Shown here: in pieces, positions 1-12,344 of the stretch | Layout of the letters: each line of letters begins with the position of its first letter | How positions within the stretch are numbered: the first letter of the stretch is position 1 | DNA from: Bathynomus jamesi | Lineage: Eukaryota; Arthropoda; Malacostraca; Isopoda; Cirolanidae | DNA length: 64,000 nucleotides | NCBI GenBank assembly: GCA_023014485.1 | Contig: JAJOZX010005632.1 | Coordinates: 248,001-312,000 of the forward strand | Reading direction: 5' to 3' | The notes under the pieces: model-generated | The model's database searches: none | What the model saw: the letters and a program-made list of their open reading frames with translations, nothing else | Told to the model about the DNA's origin: nothing | Program-made: the position numbers and the translations under genes

Positions 1-560
1 CGCCTTCAATGTCACGTTTAGAAGCACTATAAAAAAAAATTACTAGGCAATATTACTTAAACAATAAGCATAAAAGATGACTTTGTCAAATTCAAAAAAA
101 GTTTATCAACACTCACCCATTTTTCACGTTTTCTAATTGCCTGTTCGTTTCATTAATCAGAAAGTCTGCTTTATAATGAGAAGTAAGTGTGGTATCATCT
201 GCGTATTTTATGCAGTTTAATGTACTGTAGTAGAAAAATAAAAATCGTTGACGTGAATTAGAAACAGTAATGGCGCAAGAATCGATCCTTGTTGAACTTC
301 ACTAGTTAATATCGCCTTGTCGGATAAATTGTCTTTTAATCTGATGTGATGTACTGATGCGATTTCACAGATATATTAAACCAATCAAGGATTCGCGGTA
401 ATAATGGCAGTAGTGAACTTACAGATCAGAAGGAGCTAATGATTTAGTGATTTAATGATTTGCGAAATACATTTAGTGATGAAACCTGCCTGATATGTAT
501 GGGAATTGCATTCCATACATCTCTTCTTTAAAGAGTGCATTTCATGTAGTTTCCATTGCA

Positions 561-2138
561 CAGGGTGTCCCATAAGTCCCAATCGGTTACAATTAAAGTG
601 AAAATCCATCTAGAGGAGTTCATACTGACTACGGGGCTCCAATAAACCTTAGCCCCCCCCCACCCATGGCCTAAACCATTAGAGGTACAGTACTAAACAT
701 ACCTTACAAAAGAGAATTTAATCCTGCATTTAATGAGAAACAATTAAAACTTGGTGTTCCCGCCATTGGCTTCCAAGACAGCTGAATTCGCTTTGGGTAG
801 CTTGCCAAAAGTGACGTGAATAGATCTTCATCGTTACGCAAATTTGCTAAAACAGTTTCAATGTGTTGCGTAATTGTATCCTTCGAAAATCGATTTGCTG
901 CAGGTTCTTGAAACAAGAGACATTCAACCTTGTCCTTTACAACTGATCCAATGTGTTCACAGACGTTCAGGTCAGGAGAATTTCCTGGCCATTCTTCATT
1001 TCCAAAGAAATCGATCTCATGGTTCCGCAACAACTGTTGAGTGGCTAATGCCTTAAAGCAGGGGCCTTATCGTGCAGAAGTGTGACCTGATCGACATCCA
1101 TAACATTGTTTGGGTTTCTTAGAAAAGGAATGACATGCTGGGATAGAATAATATCACGAAAATACTGTCCATCCCAACTCTGACCATTTGGCTTCAGCAC
1201 CCACATGAGCTTCTTTGCAGTGAACAAAACAAACACACCAACACAGTCTGGACTTTTTAATAATTCGCGATAATGTTCATTGTCATCGATTTCATCTGGT
1301 GTTGTGGCCCACACTAGATCATTTTGGTGGTAGTTAGGCCGACGTGTTACGTAAACAAAAAATTCATCGGAGACAGCTAAATGCATGAAATCATCCACAT
1401 CCCAATCTTCAAGATAATGGGCAAACCACATTCTGTCATCGATGTTAAGTTGAGTTTTTCTTGGCTTTGGAAGTTCATGCCCAGGCTTTAAACCTTGCCT
1501 ATGACAGTACAGTCGAATGATCTCACCACTAACGAGCTTTCCTCTCAACACTTCGATCTCTCTAGAAAGTTTAGCACAGCTGTTTTTCCGCTTACGCGTC
1601 CCGCTTTCAATGATGTCCTTTGTTTCCTGAGAGAGTGACAAATTTGGGCGCCCAGATTTGGTTGTATCCATTTCACATTCATCCAAAGTTTTATTCCAAT
1701 TTCTTTTGACGAAGTCCTCACTTCTTCGCAACTTTTTGGCAACCCATGAACGTGTTATAAAGGTGGCTCCAGCATCACGAGCTTCCCGAAATGTTATTGC
1801 TCGTATGCGATCTATCACACGTTGCCTCTCCGAATCACCAATTAATTGAGAAGCCATTATATTATCACTTTATCAGCTAGAGTAATTTTAATACCTGCAA
1901 TAAATAAAGAATTTTATATATTTTTATAATCACTAAAAACTATTTCGATAGTAAACATGTAAGCTGAAAATGGAAGGGCTGTTTTTTTGGAACCCCTTAC
2001 TATGGAAAGAATATTTGTCGAGATGGTTAGATTTCGCAGTTTCAATAAATAATCAAAGTATTTCTCATCTTATTTACTTTGTTTAATTTTTGCATTTTCG
2101 CTTTAATTTTAACCAGTTAGTTCTTATGAGCTACCCTG
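561..2138 (-). mobile_element. Tc1/mariner-superfamily DNA transposon, DD37E-type
   Basis: The ends are inverted: CAGGGTGTCCCATAAGTC at 561, with its diverged complement finishing at 2138 next to TA. The other copy of the surrounding LINE (around 39540) has a single TA at the same place, so the target is seen directly. The element carries one transposase reading frame on the minus strand (1045-1857 continuing into 704-1033). Terminal CAGGGTG is shared with the elements at 6146 and 29957. Confidence 0.85.
704..1857 (-). pseudogene. Tc1/mariner-like transposase, one frameshift
   Basis: The protein begins MASQLIGDSERQRVIDRIRA and has an N-terminal helix-turn-helix region (about residues 1-110) followed by a DDE domain. 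Catalytic candidates are the D of AVSDEFF, the D of LLHDKAPA, and the E of NSPDLNVCE. Between the second D and the E there are 37 residues once a one-base shift near 1050 is bridged. The shift splits the gene into 270 codons (1045-1857) and 109 codons (704-1033), so the protein is not made intact. Family function is cut-and-paste transposition at TA. Confidence 0.85.
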
Positions 2139-2529
2139 TATAGTTTGACTTGAATATATGATAAAATCCCTGGGCAGTATTGGATTATAATGATGGTATA
2201 TTTGATGGGGGAGTGATTGCTCTTTGAATGGGTGTCGTTATTCGAGAGAGTTCGCAGACATTTTTTATGAATGACTTCCGAAGGATGCTTTTATATATTT
2301 CTTTGAGCTACCCCATGTTTTAATGCAATATAATAAATGTAGATGAATGAAGGAATGATATAACGTACGAAGTGTGTTTTGAGGAAGTCTTTTTTAGTTT
2401 AAATAAAATGAATAGAAATCGTGATGTTTTGTATTTGATATGTTGTACATGACCTTTGAAAATTAGCTTTTCTACTAAATTAATGCAAGTACTTTAATTT
2501 CATTCACACTTGAAGGAGCGATATTCCCA

Positions 2530-2930
2530 ATTTATATTTGACAGTTTGTATTTATGTGTTTTGTAGTAATAGTTATATAAGATGACTTTGTCAGGTTCAG
2601 CAAAAGTTTATTTGCACATCCATTTACACACATTTTCTAGTAGCATTTTCGTTTCATTTATCAGAAATCTAAATTATGATGGGAAGAAGTAAGTGTGGTA
2701 TCATCTGCGTAGTGTACGCAATTTAATGTGGTTGAGAAATTAAAATCATTGACGTGAATGAGAAATCGTAATGGCCTAAGGAAAGATCCTTCTGGGAATC
2801 CATTAGTTAGCATCGCCTTGTCAGATAAAGTAGCTTTTAATCTGATGTACTGATGACGATTTGACAGATATGATTTTAATCACTCTAAGATATTTCTTCT
2901 TATTCCGTATATGTGAAGTATGATACATTT
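2530..2930 (-). mobile_element. LINE reverse-transcriptase fragment (copy B)
   Basis: A second copy of the RT core seen in copy A and at 57.7 kb, identifiable by shared stretches such as GTGGTATCATCTGCGTA and TTAGCATCGCCTTGTC. It lies 200 bp beyond the end of copy A in the same orientation. It has no open frame of note. Bases 2940-3200 after it hold nothing I recognise. Confidence 0.65.
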
Positions 2931-3773
2931 TTTACTACATTTTGTCTTGAATGGGATTTAGAGAATAGGTGTTACCGTCAACTGTGAAGCATCATCCCAA
3001 TGCAGCTTCACGGCAATGGGCCTTGGAATATATTTGAGACTCACAATATTTCCAAGGTGGGAACAACTCAAGAGATTGAACATTTCATGCCAGCTCTTGA
3101 GCCCCATCGTTTTTTTTATTCAACAAACATACAATACTTTGAACAGAAAAATTATTTACTAAAGCAAATGAATGTATGAAATAAAATGTGAATACTGATA
3201 ATGATTGAAGCTATTCTAGCAGTTGAACTAAGGAACGCTTTTTAAAAGATGGCAACAAACTTCTTTGATATTCCACAACTTGCAGGAGTTGTTGTCTTTG
3301 TTCTTTATCTGTTGTGATGCAATTTGTGAAATCTTAAATTAATTGTACTCCACGCTCGGCCGCATCATTAACAACCTTAACACCGAGTACAAAATTGGAG
3401 ATTTGAATAAAATCTCTGTCCTCTTTCCATGTTTTAACAAGTTTATTTAACCATTTTTCATTGCTACGTAGAACATCAAAGAAAAACCAAGATTTTGGTT
3501 CAGGTAGGGAAGCTAGTTTTGTTGATTTATTGATCAAAGGAAATGCTGGTTTGGCACTTTGGGGATACAAGCTGTTTTTATCATTTCTATGTGATCTAAT
3601 ATAATTTCTGTAGCAATGTTTCTTTTCTCTTCATCAGATATACGTAAAGAAAATAATGAAAATGGAATACGCTCCTCAGTTAGGTACCAAGAATGGCCTT
3701 CGAATATCTTGATTGTACGATGAGCTACATTTCTGTCCACTGTGCCACCATATACGTGAAAGTCACTAGAGTA

Positions 3774-4281
3774 CAGGGTTTCTTAACCTTTTCTTCTTAG
3801 TGAGCACTTTAATGCCTTTTCTTTTCTGAAGGAGCACCAATGATAATCAACTAAAAGGAAACCAAAATAATACCTTTTTAAAAGTAAAAATTAACTTTAA
3901 TTTCAAACTACTAATAATGGTTTCTTTTATGATGCTTCATCTATGTTATTAACGAATATTTACGGAACGTTACCTTCTTAATGACATCCTTGACTTTGAA
4001 TAGATTTTATTAAATCCTTGTAATTCACTTGTCCTTTATAAAGAGCTATTCGAAGACATTTATGAAATTAAATGCAATGAAATTACATAAATACAGCCAC
4101 TTTTCATGCACATTAAACATTCATTGCTACGTTTGATAAAATAAATTTCTTTTTATGAGGCAGGAGTGGTCAAGGGCTTCACTATAGTGCTCTCGAGCAA
4201 AGTTTTAGGTGATGGTGGAAAGCACTTTACACAAATTAAAGAGCACTTTGGTGCTCGCGAGCACCAGGTTAAGAATCTCTG
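3774..4281. mobile_element. Non-autonomous hAT element (MITE), 508 bp
   Basis: Ends are CAGGGTTTCTTAACCT and, inverted, CAGAGATTCTTAACCT, which are typical hAT termini. Flanking 8-bp target copies are CTAGAGTA (3766-3773) and CTATAGAA (4282-4289), six of eight matching. It has no coding capacity. GAGCAC/GTGCTC words are repeated just inside each end. It lies inside the decayed HWDGK transposase and is therefore younger than it. Confidence 0.85.
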
Positions 4282-4304
4282 CTATAGAAAGTCAAATCAT
4301 TGAG

Positions 4305-5033
4305 TCATGGTTGGATATATAAAGCAGTGAATAAGTAGAAATCGTCAAGTGTTTCACACATTCTTCAGAATAATCCATTTGTTTGCTGAATGCCAGCATT
4401 TTAGCAGAATAGAGAACAGTTGCCATCGAGCGAGCATTATGAATTTCTCCCGGACGGATCCAACAAACTCCGTTAGGTGGTATTTGTCCAAGAATTTGGA
4501 GAACAATTTCTACGCATTCTCTATAATCATACCGGAGAAATATGTTTCCGGTCCTTCAAAACTTGGGTTACTCTACTCGTTGCATCCTTGATTTCATCTG
4601 TCTATTTGTAATTTTCAAAGTTGTATAAGGTTTTGTAAAGTCTAATGTCTTCCATTTATCTCGAAACTGTCATGGTTGGATATATAAAGCAGTGAATAAG
4701 CAGAACTCCTCAAGTGTTTCACATATTCTTCAGAATAATCCATTTGTTTGCTGAATGCCAGCATTTTAGCAGAATAGAGAACAGTTGCCATGCAGCGAGC
4801 ATTATGAATTTCTTCCGGACGGAGCCAACAAACTCCGTTAGGTGGTATTTGTCCAAGAATTTGGAGAACAATTTCTGCGCATTCTCTATAATCATTCCGG
4901 AGAAATATGTTTCCGGTCCTTCAAAACTTGGGTTACTCTACTCTTTGCATTCTTGATTTCATGTCTATTTGTAATTTTCAAAGTTGTATAAGGTTTTGTG
5001 AAGTCTAATGTCTTCCATTTATCTAGAAACTGT
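4305..5033. repeat. 365-bp tandem duplication inside a transposase pseudogene
   Basis: Unit 1 (4305-4669) and unit 2 (4670-5033) match nearly base for base, both starting TCATGGTTGGATATATAAAG and ending CTGT. The unit is part of the HWDGK coding region, so the duplication is a local event after insertion. Divergence is a few percent. Confidence 0.9.
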
Positions 5034-6096
5034 TTAAATAACACATTTTCTGGGCCTGTGATAGTGCCAAATATTTGAGTAAATGCAACGGCCAAGACTC
5101 TTTCGTAAATGTGATGCCTACTTGCAAGCCACATTACCTTCCTTTCTAGGAGCTCTTCTAAAATGATTCAGGCTCCATTTATCCGACCTTTATTAGACGC
5201 TGTTATATTAAAAACCAGTGCACAAATGTTTTGGTGCAAGGTCCACTCTTTTGCAGCATTAAATGCGGCGTTTCCTTGCATTTTACCAGAGGAATCCCGA
5301 ATAACTGGTATAGCAAGAACTTTTCCCTCATGTGCTGAAGGGATTCCTGACACAATTATTACTAGCCTTTCTTCCGTTTCCTCACTGTTATCAGAAACGA
5401 GCTTCCCATCCCAGTGTAGAGCACAATCTTCAGGTGGTTTCAACTTTTCTTTGACCATTTTGGCTGTTTCAATTCTACTTTTTATCTCTTGTCTGTGCAT
5501 CGTTGATTTTGGTAAAGTGATATCGCTCAGGTCTTTATCGCACTGACTTGCAATAACAGCAGCAAACCCTGTTCTTTGGTGAACAGAAAGGTTAAGACGA
5601 TCTGCCATATTTGAAACAATAGGATTCTGTACAATATTTTTCCTTTTGCATGAGGATTTTGATGAAGGAGGCGTATAAGCCTCATCTCTAACATATGATG
5701 TAATTGCAATAGGATTTGGTTCATTAGGAATCGCTATTTCTCCTTCAATATCTGTTTTCAAGGTCATGCTGAGTTTTTCCTGGCTCTCCAGTTCCTTGTT
5801 TAAGTAATTTTTCACGCTTCACTCTTTTCACCCGACTCTCGAACTTGTTTTGATAGATTTTATCTATTGATCCTAAGCAAAGCTTTATGGGTCCTCTTTG
5901 GCCTATTAGAAACTCCATATCTTGCTGCTTTGTTACCAAAGTTTAGAGAAGCCAATTTGCTGGTTTATCCGTGATACGAGTTTCAAATTTTGCACAAGCC
6001 ATTTTAGTCTAACTAATCTAATCGAAATTTGTATCATAATCATACATAAATCATATCATAATCATAAATCTGAAAATAAATAGAAGTGCAGTTAGA

Positions 6097-6145
<49 letters not shown>

Positions 6146-6867
6146 CAGGGTGGGCCGAAAGTCTGGATCCATAGGAAAATATTTATTTTAATACATAAAT
6201 TACAACAAATGGTAAATACTTAAAATGAATATCAACTTTAACTCGTAAATGCGTATCCGTGATACTGTACAGTACCAGTATAAATACTCAAATACTTTTT
6301 TATTTCAGCCCAGAAATGGCTTCGAATCTAACAACAGAAGACCGGGTAGAACTTGTGCTCATGTACGCAAGACAGGGCGCTGCACACAGAGAAGTTGCTC
6401 CCGAATTCAATAGAAATCATCCTGATAAGCATCCAGTAACACATGCGACTGTTGGCAAGTTGTTTAAACGTTTCAAAGAAACAGGAAGTGTACATGATCG
6501 ACGGCGTTCTGGTCGTCCAAAAACTGCAACTGATGAAAATACCTCTGCAATGGTATGTGAAACTTTAACGAACAGTCCAGTAAAGTCAACAAGAAGATTA
6601 TCAAATGAAACACGCATGTCGAGAACGTCAATTCGAAGAATTATTAAAAATCATAAATTCCATCCATAAGTGTCTCGATGTCAGAGGCCGCCAACTTGAG
6701 CATTTGTTATAATTTGTTGTTTATACTGGAGTACGAACCACTGTACAGTATCACGGATACGCATTTACGAGTTAAAGTTGATATTCATTTTAAGTATTTA
6801 CCATTTGTTGTAATTTATGTATTAAAATAAATATTTTCCTATGGATCCAGACTTTCGGCCCACCCTG
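6146..6867 (+). mobile_element. MITE with 127-bp identical inverted ends and a transposase N-terminus
   Basis: The left end 6146-6272 and right end 6741-6867 are perfect reverse complements over 127 bp, beginning CAGGGTGGGCCGAAAGTCTG. TA flanks both sides, inside a (TA)n tract. The interior encodes only a DNA-binding N-terminus (6316-6669). The total of 722 bp is too short for a full transposase, so this is a deletion derivative. Identity of the ends suggests recent movement or gene conversion. Confidence 0.9.
6316..6669 (+). pseudogene. Truncated transposase, N-terminal helix-turn-helix only
   Basis: Starts MASNLTTEDRVELVLMYARQ and ends RIIKNHKFHP-stop. It holds two helix-turn-helix units joined by a RRRSGRPKTAT linker (AT-hook-like GRP), as in arthropod mariner-like transposases. 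The catalytic domain that normally follows after the HP residues is missing and is replaced by about 70 bp leading straight into the right inverted end. It might still bind the ends and act as a repressor, but that is inference. The start at 6316 fits family members; the longer upstream extension reads through the inverted end. Confidence 0.8.
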
Positions 6868-6872
6868 TATAT

Positions 6873-6903
<31 letters not shown>

Positions 6904-7483
6904 GGTTTTAGACGGCTTTAGGGTCAGAAATGAAGAAAATGTTAAAAAATGAACATTCTTGCCTTTTAATTTTCTATTTTGGTAAAAAAGCATTGTAAAT
7001 TAGGTATCAATCGATAGCTATTTTAATTTTCTACCCAAAAATGTACATAGTCTGAGGTTATAATGAAATGCATGAAATCTATAACCGGAAGACCCGAAAA
7101 TCGACAATTTTTTATAAAGAAAAGGGGAAAATTGGTTTTGTAGGCCTAGGGGTCCGAGATTTTCATCAAATGAAAAATAATTGCTATTTTCTTACTTGGA
7201 GCGACAGACATAATGAGATTAGGATGGTGGACCAAGCAAAAAAGAAGTTGGTCAAAAATGGGACACCTTAATATCCACCTCAACCGAAATTTTGTTTTAG
7301 TAATTAGCTATTACTTTCTATCATTATTTGTGCCGTTAAAGCCACACACACACACACACTAATTTCATGGAACTGTCTTGACATATAAAATACTCCTTTA
7401 CTGAAACACAGCCAAATATTTTTCTGGTGAAACAGTTTTGGGGGGATGGAACTTTTTCCACGTGTTATCTTTAATAGTATCAA
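6868..7483. other. Intergenic, no recognisable gene
   Basis: A broken (TA)n tract (6868-6902) followed by AT-rich DNA. Short open frames at 7068 and 7304 show no family features. A short (CA)n run lies at 7343-7360. Confidence 0.5.
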
Positions 7484-8101
7484 GTACGTGGGGGCAAAAT
7501 GGATGAGTGCAAGAATGTTGCAGAGATAATGATCAATGTTGCAAAGGGGTGGGGATATGCAATGAAGGGGAGGGGTATGCAATGAGGGGGAGGGAGTTAT
7601 GCAACAACTCAATGCTGCCAAGGGGGGAGATGGGAGGGAGCTTCGGGGGGAGAAGGGAGGATGACCTCCCCCCAAAGGGGGGAGGTCATCCTTCTACCTT
7701 CTACCTTTGAGGTAGAAGGTGGGATGTCATCACCCCCCCAAAGTGAAACCTAACCTAAGTTTTAACCTAAGAAGGAAGGAGAGAGAGTTCTTTATTCCAC
7801 CGGAGTCCGCAGCATTATGAGCGGTCAGTTGCCAAGCAAGTGTTTTACCGAGGATGGTGAGTTGCCAGATAACGCTTATTTATATATGGATGGGGTTACC
7901 AGATACCACCATTTATTTTAATTGTTCTGGTATAACTTAGGGTGAGTTGCTAGATTCCACCATTTATTTTAATTCAAACGAGTTGCCAAATAATGTTTTT
8001 ATTTATTAAAAGCAAGAGCGACTTTCTCTTTAAAGTCATTCAACAAGAGAGCTAATTATTAAAACGAAACACAATATTAACAATAAAAGAAATACATTTA
8101 A
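7484..8101 (-). repeat. LTR-like repeat, copy 1 (inverted relative to 13812-14546)
   Basis: About 0.6 kb that is the reverse complement of 13812-14546, recognisable by the GTTGCCA(A/G) segments and by the G-rich stretch at 7540-7690. Read on the minus strand it has a TATA-like CCATATATAAATAAGCG and, further on, an AATAAA signal, the arrangement of an LTR. No gag or pol lies next to it, so it may be a solo LTR. A local hairpin with arms CCTCCCC and GGGGAGG lies at 7661-7690. Confidence 0.55.
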
Positions 8102-8639
8102 ACAATTAAATAAAACACCATTACATCATTCTGTTTATTTAGACGAATTATTGGAAATATATAGAAGATAAATATACACTCCTATACATACGATGGATTA
8201 TGCATATCATCAAAAATAAAATAAAAAATAATATAAGAAATACGAAACATATAATCATCAAAATAATAGTTCAGGCGACACACACACACACACACACACA
8301 CAATTGTATTAAATAATGACCGACTTTCTCCTTAAAATTTTTCAGTAAAAGAAGTAATTTATTTAAACGTCGTTCTGTCTATTTACTTTTGTCAAGCCTA
8401 TGTATATAAGATACGGTTCTCATTTTTCGTACAATTTTTCATTCATCTTTATATAAATTTCTCAAATCGAAAGGATGAATATTTACACATTTAAATTAAA
8501 TTTCCCATGTGAAAACAGGTTTAATAATATGCATTAGATATATTAAACTGAATAATGAATTTGATAATAAACAATTTTAAATATTCTATAAAAATAATAT
8601 TCATTTTACCTATAAGTCGAAAGAAAAGGAAGGGATACG

Positions 8640-8686
<47 letters not shown>

Positions 8687-9700
8687 ACGCATAAAATTCA
8701 AAGTTGGCGAAAAGGCGAGAATGGAATGTGGCTTAAAATTGTTCAGTAAAAGAAGTAATTTATTTAAACGTCGTTCTGTCTATTTACTTTAAACAATCCT
8801 TTCTAAATAATGTCTTTTCATTTTTGTAAATTTTTTTTCGTTGGGGTGAGTAATCAGTATATATATATATATATATATATAACATAAACAATAAACAGCA
8901 AAGGAACTAATTATTTGAACTAACTTCACCTTAAGTGTTTATTGTCATATTGACTCTCGTCTGCCAATAAACCTTTTCATTTCATTTCATCTTCATTTAA
9001 TTTTATTTCATTTCATTCCTTCTTTGAAAGCGTCTCTGGAAAAAAATATATAAATTCTGAGCCTTTGAGCTGACCGCAAAGGATGACCGCAAACTGGCTA
9101 CATTGGAATGTGGGTCAAACCACATCCCTTCTCTCCAGATCTTCCTCCACTGACTTCATATATTATAATTGCCACGCTTATTACTACTATAATGCCTTCT
9201 TCCACAATTTTTTGAAAGGAAAAAGCATCAATTTTTCATAAGTATATTGGAACTCATTTACCGACTTGGTTTATGATGGCCGTAAGTAGTCACAGCAAAA
9301 TTTTTAAAACATATAAAAAAAGAAATGAAAAGTAAAACAATTCATTTTATTAAATTTCTTTATTATAAAATCCTCTCGATAAGATCGTAAAGGGAAAATG
9401 TGAAAAAAAGAGTATCAACAATTCATTTTATTAAACTGTAAAACATTCCTTGTGCAGATTTTGGCTGTGAGCCTCTGGTTCGCTCCAGCAGGCTGACACC
9501 TGAACCTAACCTAACCTATGATTCGGAACATAGATTCTCTGGAAGATAATGGAGAATATATTTAATCCACAGATTTTCAAAAGACCTTTTAGAGAGAGAA
9601 GAAAAAAATATGCATACGAGGAATATATGCAATAAATTCAGACCATAGATTCTCTTTGTAACTGGTACTGAACCGTGGTGTAAATTTCATTAGTAATAAT
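8102..9700. other. AT-rich non-coding region with microsatellites and a 56-bp direct repeat
   Basis: Contains (CA)n at 8279-8302, (TA)n at 8640-8680 and 8860-8881, and a direct repeat (8334-8389 and 8734-8790, 400 bp apart) sharing TTCAGTAAAAGAAGTAATTT. A short CCTAACCTAACC run lies near 9505. No convincing gene was found. Confidence 0.6.
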
Positions 9701-9715
9701 AATAGCTAAACTTTG

Positions 9716-10220
9716 AACCTTTGGTTAGCTTCCGCCCGAATTGTTCATTCTGACGAAGGTCAAGCTTTTCACTCCACCTTAGACCTAGAGTTTAACGTGG
9801 AATCCGAACCACGCCCCATCAGCAGCCTAGCGTCTTAACCACTAGGCCACCTAGGGTACCCATTTATCTACCAACCACTTTCTTTATTGTGTGGAAGGAT
9901 GAACAGCTGGGTTTTGCTGAGCGCCGGCTGCCGTCGGGTCTCGAACCCGGGGCAGATGGATTCGTAGTCAGCGACGTTAACCACTACACCACCGAGGCGC
10001 CTAGCTAACTCGGTTTTCCTTCCCACCGAATTGTTCATTTTGACGAGGGTCAAGCTTTTCACTCCGCCTTAGACCTACAGTTTAACGTTGAATCCGAACT
10101 AAGCCGCAGCACGAGCAGGATGAAATTACAATGTCATCGCCCGGACTCTCAACCAGCACCCCAGCCTCTTAACCACTATGATATCTAGGGCGCCCATTTA
10201 TCTACTAGCCCAAGCAGACA
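9716..10220 (-). mobile_element. Multimeric tRNA-derived SINE
   Basis: Reading the minus strand, a second-type module (10009-10200, diverged) is followed by a complete two-module SINE. Its head begins GCGCCTCGGTGGTGTAGTGG at 10000, with an A box (TGGTGTAGTGG) and a B box (GGTTCGAGACC). A second module follows with A box TGGCCTAGTGG and B box GGTTCGGATTCC. Both modules look tRNA-derived. The same dimer is at 29221-29508, and a mutated one at 16134-16430. The tail is GGAAGCTAACCAAAGGT. Confidence 0.85.
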
Positions 10221-10380
10221 TTCATTTTCGTGAGTTATTTAATCACAAACCTACGCGAGAATTGGCAAGTAGAAAGTCAAACCGAATCCATTAATCAAAG
10301 TTGAGAATCGAATAGTATGACTGCAAACATATATTTTGCAAATATTTGAAACCATCGTGGCAGAGACTGTAAAAGGCAAT

Positions 10381-10437
<57 letters not shown>

Positions 10438-11910
10438 AAACCAATTCCACAAGTCAGGAATCTTGGGAAAGCTGGGAATAGTGTGACTGCAAAAAAATAA
10501 TGCACAAAAACAATCTAGATTTCTTATTTCCTAATGATATTTGTGTCATCGGATGTTACTGTGCTGTTTCTGGTAATGTCAGGATTATGAAGAGTAGCAG
10601 CGCTAATTCTGTTTCCTGTGGTACTGAACTGAGCGGCTGTGATGAAGATATTCGTATAACGACATGCATCGCTCAAGTTGTCCAGCTCTATCCGAACTGG
10701 GAAAATTGAAGCTCAATTAGTATGACCGCAAAAAATAATAATGTAAAATATTGTTGTGATAGAGTTGGTTGATGAATGTTGCGAGGGATATTGCATAAAG
10801 GGGTGGGTTCTAAAGTGGGAAAACCGAGAAAAGTGTGGGCGCAAATGCAAATATTGCCGTGGTAGAGATTTGCAAGTGCCAATACACAATGTCAGCATTA
10901 AATCTACGGAGAGAAGATAAAGGCACCATTGGTCGACCAATCAGGACGTCCAAAGCGTGGGCCCGTTATATCGGTGTTACGAATGACCAGAACTGCACAG
11001 CATACTCCAGGGAATCAGGGAATTGTACAGAGAGAGCACAATCTCCTTGTTTCCGCCTCCTAATATAACCCGATCTCTTTCTCTGTTTGTGGTATTTACT
11101 TTACCTATAAGTTCTGTGGCGCGTGCAACAGGTTACCTTCAGAAGAGGAGAACAGTTCCTCTGCGGTTCAGTTCAAGAAAATGGATAGGCCGAACCTTGC
11201 ACACTATTTGCGGTGTAGGAATTTTTTTCCATGGAACCGTAACCACTGATACATCCTCGGTATGGGATGTATTACTTATTGAGGTACTTCTTGTCCTTGT
11301 AACCCCTATCTTTCATGTACACTTCCCACATTGTGTCCGGCAACTAATACATAAACTCTTTCCAAAATTGTTGTGAAAGAAGCTTTATGCAAAAGTGTAA
11401 TGTAAAAAGAACAGCTTCAGAGTTCATTCACACCATGCGTACACTTATCTCGTGTGCACAGTTAGTGGAAAATAAAACGCACCAACGAAACTCTACATTC
11501 ATTTAAAATAACATAAAGTAAGCATATATCATCCCTCAATTTCGTACAATTTTTTTCTACAACGCGTTCTTTCATCTCTCCTTCGACTATCTCGTGATGG
11601 GAGGCCGTTCTCTGCGCCCAGATTATGTAGTGACCTGTAGTACGGGTGCCACGTAAAATTGTAGATTCCCTTCGTCAAATGACCTTAGATATTGCGAAGG
11701 GAGTTAAACAGTCCACATCAATCAATCGACAGAATGCACTGACGACGCAACGTCGTATACATCCGGTTACAACAACCAAATATGAATTAGATGACAACCA
11801 AAGCTAATGGTTACTTTGATTACGACACAACTGGATTGAAGTTAGTAACCCAACCACGGTTAGTGAATTAACTTTTGGATTAACCTTTTGGACTTGTGCA
11901 AATTATTTTT
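10221..11910. other. Non-coding region without recognisable genes
   Basis: Holds (CA)n-(TA)n at 10384-10437 and several short open frames (10500-10709, 11023-11376) that show no domain, no splice context and no paralogue in the window. A GTAC/GTAT simple repeat lies at 11914-11957, just past the end. Confidence 0.5.
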
Positions 11911-12179
11911 TTATGTACGTACGTATGTATATATGTATGTACGTATATATGTATGTGCAGCAGTTATACGAGTACATTTTATGCATAAGAGACAGATTTG
12001 TGGCTGAAGATATGCTAATAATTTTTAACTAAACGTAACTATCGTACGCAATACGTTATTTCTGTGACCCTTCTAATCTATTTTCTGTTCTTATATATAA
12101 ATGATTTGTCATAAATAAATTTATACAAATAAATTATATTAACATAGTGATGGTATGCATTGTATAAATTATACCATTG

Positions 12180-12300
12180 TTGCGAGTTATCATTTAAACT
12201 AAACATGCTTCTAAAATCGACATCGTTGAACTCGTGTAAGAACTTGAAAATCTCGATGAGTTGACCGAGCAGCCTCCGAGTTTCCAGCGAAAACAATAGG
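12180..12300 (-). mobile_element. CR1-like LINE C-terminal fragment
   Basis: The reverse frame reads FSLETRRLLGQLIEIFKFLH and then FNDVDFRSMFSLNDNS, matching SLETRRLRGELSEVFKIVNK in the LINE at 35.2 kb. It ends abruptly at 12300, where a piece of SINE-linked sequence (GCCCATTTATCTACCAACCA, also near 10190) begins. Confidence 0.7.
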
Positions 12301-12344
12301 ATGCCCATTTATCTACCAACCAGCACAGACATTTTCGTGCATTT

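Larger units (their letters stand above)
64..2330 (-). mobile_element. Non-LTR retrotransposon fragment (copy A), split by a mariner-like element
   Basis: Minus-strand remnant of a LINE reverse transcriptase. The same stretch recurs at 2530-2930, 37980-39850 and 57700-58130. In the better copy at 57.7-58.1 kb the reverse frame shows RT landmarks: SKAFDTLSHEIL-like motif A, SGVPKGSILG and YADDT. Copy A is full of stops and is dead. Bases 561-2138 are a later DNA-transposon insertion; the LINE resumes at 2141, where it matches 39535 onward. The first 63 bases of the window also resemble 57032-57094. Confidence 0.7.
3211..5940 (-). pseudogene. HWDGK-family D-D-E-like transposase, heavily decayed
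   Basis: Read on the minus strand from 5940 to about 3211. The clearest block (5168-5815) contains CALHWDGKLVSDNSEE, a typical first acidic site, and LVFNITASNKG, where relatives have FDTTASNTG; here the second acidic residue has become N. SRHHIYERVLAVAF (5100-5134) and a WYLTEERIPFSLFS block (3534-3740) follow, and VVNDAAERGVQLI (3334-3370) near the C-terminus supplies a candidate E. The gene is broken by frameshifts, by a 508-bp hAT MITE (3774-4281) and by a 365-bp tandem duplication (4305-5033). The family is common in arthropod and cnidarian genomes but I know no biochemical description of it. The better copy is at 42331-44475. Confidence 0.75.

Noticed and set aside
4349..4956. Two near-identical 80-codon genes on the plus strand
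   Set aside because: They are antisense shadows of the 365-bp duplicated segment of the minus-strand HWDGK transposase.
7304..7675. 123-codon frame on the minus strand
   Set aside because: Composed of Pro/Ser-rich translation of the purine-rich part of the LTR-like repeat; no family similarity, and a matching shadow frame occurs at 14350.
10500..11376. Several 70-117 codon frames as a small-gene cluster
   Set aside because: No start context, splice sites, domains or paralogues; lengths are what chance gives in DNA of this composition.
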